Positions 60,656-64,000 of a stretch of 64,000 nt of DNA are shown piece after piece. Source of the DNA: Bradyrhizobium sp. AUGA SZCCT0176 (lineage in GTDB: Bacteria > Pseudomonadota > Alphaproteobacteria > Rhizobiales > Xanthobacteraceae); NCBI RefSeq assembly GCF_018130145.1, contig NZ_JAFCMB010000020.1, forward strand, positions 1 to 64,000. The letters are read 5' to 3'. Positions within the stretch are counted from its first letter, which is position 1, and every line of letters begins with the position of its first letter. The notes under the pieces are model-generated. The model searched no databases. It was not told the DNA's origin and saw only the letters and a list, made by a program, of their open reading frames with translations. A program made the translations under genes and the position numbers.

Positions 60656-61516
60656 ATGGTTGGCTCGTTACTTGACCGGGACACGACCACGAGCATGAGA
60701 GTTAAAGTCATCAATGCCGGGCGACGGTCTTTGCTGCCCTCGTTCTCCGAGGTGTACGACCACCGAGAACTGATCGTCCTTTTCGTCGATCGCCATATCA
60801 AGAGCCGCTATCGCCAGATGGCCCTTGGCATAGCCTGGGCATTATTGGAGCCGTTGTTTCAGCTCCTGCTGATGTCGGTTGTTTTCGGCTTCCTGCTGCG
60901 CGTAAACACGAACGGCTATCCCTACCCTGTCTATGTCTTCGCCGCGTTGATTCCCTGGCAGCACTTCACGCGAACGGCGATGTCGGTGACCGGGTCGCTG
61001 CAGGATAACCTGTCTCTGATTTCGAAGGTCTATTTTCCGCGGATTATTCTTCCAATCGCGGCCATGGCCCGCGAAATGTTCGACACCGCGATTCAGCTCG
61101 CGATCCTGCTTATCCTGGCGGCCTTCTACGGTTATTATCCATCGCTCAAGCTGGTGCTCCTGGCGCCCGTGGTGCTGATCCTGATCTCGTTTGCCGGCGC
61201 GGGCCTCGGTTTATGGGCTGCCGCAATCGTGGTTCGCTTCCGGGACGTTCGCCCGGCTTTGTCAATCGCGCTGCAGGGCGGGCTCTATCTCACGCCGATT
61301 CTCTATGCTGCAAGCGTGGTGCCGCAGAACCTGCGCTTTCTGTACCAGCTAAATCCGATGTACTGGGGTGTGGAGACATTCCGCTGGCTGTTGATCGATC
61401 AACCCCTCGTCTGGGACTGGACGCTTCCCGTCTCGCTGACGCTGACCGCGATCATGACCGCACTCGGCATCGTCATATTCTCCGTCAACGAGAGAACGAC
61501 CGTAGATGTCCTCTGA
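60656..61516 (+). CDS. wzm: Polysaccharide ABC-2 type exporter permease (Wzm)
   Basis: A 286-residue inner-membrane protein with six transmembrane segments, the Wzm/KpsM/TagG layout. Family marks: RELIVLFVDRHIKSRYRQMALGIAWALLEPLFQLLLM, IPWQHFTRTAMSVTGSLQDN (the amphipathic gate region), KVYFPRIILPIAAM, the loop RDVRPALSIALQGGLYLTPILYA and NPMYWGVETFRW. It exports a lipid-linked polysaccharide with the Wzt ATPase encoded next, whose start overlaps by 11 bases. A start at 60695 (14 residues later) is also possible. Substrate should be the glycan assembled by the neighbouring genes. Confidence 0.95.
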   Translation: MVGSLLDRDTTTSMRVKVINAGRRSLLPSFSEVYDHRELIVLFVDRHIKSRYRQMALGIAWALLEPLFQLLLMSVVFGFLLRVNTNGYPYPVYVFAALIPWQHFTRTAMSVTGSLQDNLSLISKVYFPRIILPIAAMAREMFDTAIQLAILLILAAFYGYYPSLKLVLLAPVVLILISFAGAGLGLWAAAIVVRFRDVRPALSIALQGGLYLTPILYAASVVPQNLRFLYQLNPMYWGVETFRWLLIDQPLVWDWTLPVSLTLTAIMTALGIVIFSVNERTTVDVL

Positions 61517-62780
61517 AATCGCAATTCGGTGTCAGGGGCTCGGCAAGCGCTATCTTGTCCCCGCACGTCGACGCGGAAGCACGATCGAAAATCTCGTCGG
61601 GCATTTCAAGGAATACACCTCACTGGTCGGGCGCGACGAGGCGGACTATTTCTGGGCTCTTCACGACGTTGGTTTCGAGGTCAAAGCTGGCGAGATTCTG
61701 GGCGTTATCGGCCGTAACGGGTCCGGCAAAAGCACGCTGCTGAAAATTCTATCGGGCGTGACTGATCCGACTGAAGGCAGCGCAGAATTACGTGGTCGCG
61801 TGGGATCGCTGCTCGAGGTTGGTACCGGTTTTCATCCCGACCTGACCGGACGCGAAAATATCTTCATGGCGGGCGCCCTGCTTGGCCTAAACCGATCCGA
61901 AATCGCCAAGCAGCTTGACGAGATCATTGATTTCGCCGGCATCGACCGGTTCATCGACGCTCCGGTGAAGAGATATTCGAGCGGGATGTACGTGCGTCTC
62001 GCATTTTCGGTGGCCTCGCTGCTGCGTTCGGACATCCTGATTCTCGACGAAGTGCTGGCCGTCGGTGACAGCGCCTTCAAGGAAAAAAGTGAAAACAACA
62101 TCAACAAGATCGCCAACGACGGGCGAACGGTGCTGCTCGTCAGTCATAGTATGCAGGCCATTCGTCACATGTGCGAGCGCGCCATCGTTCTGGACAAAGG
62201 ACGGCTCGTCGTAGATCAACCAGCCGATGAAGCGGTAAGTCAGTACCTTCGCTCGCTGCATCCCGACGAGGGAGCTGACCTGCGAAATTTGTCGCCGCTG
62301 GTCGATCTGACGGCGGTCGAGTCCGAGGATTGGCCACGCCCCTTCAAGACGATCAAATCAATTGAGACGGCTACGCCATCTGGACCGACGCGCACTTTCC
62401 AAACCGGCGAAACGATGTTGATCCGCATCCGCTACGAGATGCCGAAACTGATCGCACCGTGCTACTTCACTGTTTTTGTCGTAAACGACGTCGGCGAGCG
62501 CATGTTCGTCAGTTACAGCTATCATGATCAGGAAAAAACTGAATTTCCTCAGAGGGGCGTGATCGAGTGCCGCATCGATGCGTTGCCCCTGCTCGATGGC
62601 ATCTTTCATATTGATCTCGATTTTGGCGCAGTTCAGACTCTGGGCGGCATGCGGTATCTGGACTACATCAATCGCGCTACCACGTTCGCCGTCGAACAGG
62701 GGAATTACTTGAGCACCAGGCCGAATCTGAAGAACCAGGGTTTATTTGCTTTGCGCAGTCGGTGGAACGCGTCCGGCTAG
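61506..62780 (+). CDS. wzt: Polysaccharide ABC exporter ATPase with C-terminal carbohydrate-binding domain (Wzt)
   Basis: A 424-residue protein. The ATPase half has Walker A GRNGSGKST at 69-77, the signature RYSSGMYVRLAFSVA, Walker B DILILDEVLAVGD and the H-loop LLVSHSMQAIRHMCE. The C-terminal ~180 residues (after about 240) form a beta-sandwich of the Wzt C-terminal type (MLIRIRYEMPKLIAPCYFTVFV, FPQRGVIECRIDALPLLDGIFHIDLDF), which recognises the chain end of the exported O-polysaccharide. That domain implies chain-length control by a terminal modification such as methylation. The start overlaps wzm by 11 bases. A GNAT-type gene overlaps or abuts the 3' end. Confidence 0.95.
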   Translation: MSSEIAIRCQGLGKRYLVPARRRGSTIENLVGHFKEYTSLVGRDEADYFWALHDVGFEVKAGEILGVIGRNGSGKSTLLKILSGVTDPTEGSAELRGRVGSLLEVGTGFHPDLTGRENIFMAGALLGLNRSEIAKQLDEIIDFAGIDRFIDAPVKRYSSGMYVRLAFSVASLLRSDILILDEVLAVGDSAFKEKSENNINKIANDGRTVLLVSHSMQAIRHMCERAIVLDKGRLVVDQPADEAVSQYLRSLHPDEGADLRNLSPLVDLTAVESEDWPRPFKTIKSIETATPSGPTRTFQTGETMLIRIRYEMPKLIAPCYFTVFVVNDVGERMFVSYSYHDQEKTEFPQRGVIECRIDALPLLDGIFHIDLDFGAVQTLGGMRYLDYINRATTFAVEQGNYLSTRPNLKNQGLFALRSRWNASG

Positions 62781-62809
62781 CCAGAACTTCAAGAGGTCGC
62801 AAAGGACAC

Positions 62810-63901
62810 GTGCCCCTTACCGTCGTTTCAATCTCGGAGATCAAGCCCGGTGACTGGGACAGCTGTGTGCGCAGTTCGCCGGACGGTTGGGTTTTCGGCT
62901 TGCATGGCTGGCAACAGGTGGTCACCGAGGTCGAGCCCTGGGGATTTCAGGAACTCGGATTTGGTCTGGTGGACGGGAACGCATTGGTCGCCGTCATGCC
63001 GCTGCACTTCCAGCCATCAAGTCGGGTCGCAGCATCGAGCGGCTGGGGGGGCGCGGGTCCGATTGTCGCCGACGGCATCGCGCCGGAAAGGCGCGCATCC
63101 ATCGTCGGTGAAGCTCTTGGCGAGGCGATCAAGCGCGCGACGGCCAACGGCGCGGTCCGCCTCGACATCGCATCGTCTCCCGTCACACGCCGAGCCATCT
63201 CGGGAGACGGAGAGGCTGGGCCATATGTCGTCTCGGGATTTGTCGACCGGTCACTGAGATCGCAGATTATTGCGCTCGACCGTAGCGAGCAGGATATATG
63301 GATGGGCCTGTCGAAAACCGCCCGCAATCTCGTCCGCCGGGCAAAAAAGGCAGGCTATCGCGTCGAACAGGTCGACTGGAAGGCCAATCTTGATGCCTAC
63401 TACGACATGCACACCGAAACCTACATGCGGACTGGCGCGACACCGCACCCAAGGTCATATTTCGAAGGCATAGCAAAGCATATCGCGTCATCCGGCGCGG
63501 CTCGGCTGTTTGCGATACTGACGCCCGCCGGTGAGCCCATTGCATTTCACAATATGGCGGTGCTCGGCCCGGGCGCCTTTTATCACACGGGATGCTCGCG
63601 CGAGATCGCGGGCAGCGACGGTGACGGCTATCTGCTGATGTTTGGCGCGATCAACGCGGCTCGCTCAGCCGGTGTCTCCAGATACGACTGCGGCTGGATC
63701 TTTCCCGAGGCCAGCGAAGGAAAACAGAAGGGCTTGACCTTGTTCAAGACTCGCTTTGGCGGTGAACCGCGCCAATCGTTCCGGGCCGAATTGTCGTTCG
63801 CCCAGCACAGCAGCGCCGTCCAGCCCGATTCCGCACCGCCAAGTCATATCCGGCGCCTCGGCTCCTGGGTTGCACGGCTACGGTGGAGAACAGGACCATG
63901 A
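62810..63901 (+). CDS. GNAT/FemAB-like aminoacyl or acyltransferase domain protein
   Basis: A 363-residue soluble protein of the BioF2/FemAB-like GNAT superfamily: WDSCVRSSPDGWVFGLHGWQQVV near the start, QIIALDRSEQDIWMGLSKTARNLVRRAKK, ETYMRTGATPHPRSYFEGIA and RYDCGWIFPEASEGKQKGLTLFKTRFGG. These proteins occur in surface-glycan loci and probably add an acyl or aminoacyl group to a sugar amine; the substrate is unknown. GTG at 62810 with AAAGG upstream is chosen, and TVVSISEI is the natural N-terminus. A GTG at 62762, inside wzt, would add 16 residues. It belongs to the wzm-wzt operon. Confidence 0.82.
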   Translation: MPLTVVSISEIKPGDWDSCVRSSPDGWVFGLHGWQQVVTEVEPWGFQELGFGLVDGNALVAVMPLHFQPSSRVAASSGWGGAGPIVADGIAPERRASIVGEALGEAIKRATANGAVRLDIASSPVTRRAISGDGEAGPYVVSGFVDRSLRSQIIALDRSEQDIWMGLSKTARNLVRRAKKAGYRVEQVDWKANLDAYYDMHTETYMRTGATPHPRSYFEGIAKHIASSGAARLFAILTPAGEPIAFHNMAVLGPGAFYHTGCSREIAGSDGDGYLLMFGAINAARSAGVSRYDCGWIFPEASEGKQKGLTLFKTRFGGEPRQSFRAELSFAQHSSAVQPDSAPPSHIRRLGSWVARLRWRTGP

Positions 63902-64000
63902 CGACTTCGTCGACGGAAAAAGCGATCAAGGAAGCTTACGAAGCTGGCAATATCTATAAAACCAGCACGATTTGCGCGCATGCGGACCGTAACTCGCCCG
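63898..64000 (+). CDS. Partial gene running off the window end
   Basis: An ATG at 63898 overlaps the stop of the GNAT-like gene (ATGA), so translation is likely coupled. The 34 codons present encode MTTSSTEKAIKEAYEAGNI and KTSTICAHADRNSP. This is too short to assign a family. It continues the glycan operon beyond the window. Confidence 0.6.
   Translation, partial: MTTSSTEKAIKEAYEAGNIYKTSTICAHADRNSP

Noticed and set aside
1..64000. tRNA, rRNA, CRISPR arrays, prophage or intact transposase genes
   Set aside because: I looked for cloverleaf-type GTTCGAATC ends, regular spaced repeats and DDE/serine or tyrosine recombinase motifs and recognised none; the AT-rich glycan block therefore has no visible integrase.

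Overview
The window looks like chromosomal DNA of a high-GC alphaproteobacterium, most likely Bradyrhizobium or a close relative in the Nitrobacteraceae. I infer this from the gene families (TctC/Bug binding proteins, Omp25-type porin, CoxL-like hydroxylase, WG-repeat and caspase-like periplasmic proteins), the strong C/G third-position bias, and the short palindromic repeats between genes. No rRNA, tRNA, CRISPR array or intact insertion sequence was seen.

Region 1 (1-20.2 kb) is uptake and metabolism. It has four solute-binding proteins without membrane partners (two TctC, one DctP, one TAXI). It also has thiD, a stand-alone Lrp-type ligand-binding domain, and a complete ABC importer (binding protein, fused double permease, ATPase) followed almost directly by a malate/L-lactate dehydrogenase family gene. 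Further on lie a CoxL-like molybdenum hydroxylase large subunit with two cytochromes c and no FAD or FeS subunits, and a porin with a clear terminator. At least five kinds of interspersed palindromic repeat sit in the gaps.

Region 2 (20.3-28.6 kb) holds murJ, a sugar aminotransferase and Gfo/Idh oxidoreductase pair, and an envelope group. That group is a caspase-like protein with three C-terminal Cys-pair repeats, a double DUF4399 protein and a formylglycine-generating-enzyme-like protein that lacks the catalytic cysteines.

Region 3 (28.6-64 kb) is a large surface-glycan locus. Its first part (about 28.7-42.5 kb) is visibly more AT-rich. It is bracketed by the intact 3' end of manC (42.6 kb) and a 40-base degenerate copy of that same 3' end (28.64 kb), in the same orientation. 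It encodes two membrane proteins of an O-acylation pair (MBOAT and SGNH), methyltransferases, an alpha/alpha-toroid protein, a two-domain oxidoreductase, an asparagine synthase and a glycosyltransferase. The second part supplies precursors (ManC, UDP-glucuronate 4-epimerase, UDP-HexNAc dehydrogenase), several glycosyltransferases and methyltransferases including a methyltransferase-GT2 fusion, two more asparagine-synthase-type amidotransferases, and a Wzm/Wzt ABC exporter followed by a GNAT/FemAB-like gene. A 31-residue stump of an acyltransferase-3 gene lies just after the third asparagine synthase.

Together the genes suggest an ABC-exported polysaccharide (O-antigen or capsule) containing uronic acids that are probably amidated, methylated and O-acylated. 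No initiating phosphoglycosyltransferase or polymerase was recognised in the window. Functions are assigned from motifs and remembered family features, not from database searches.
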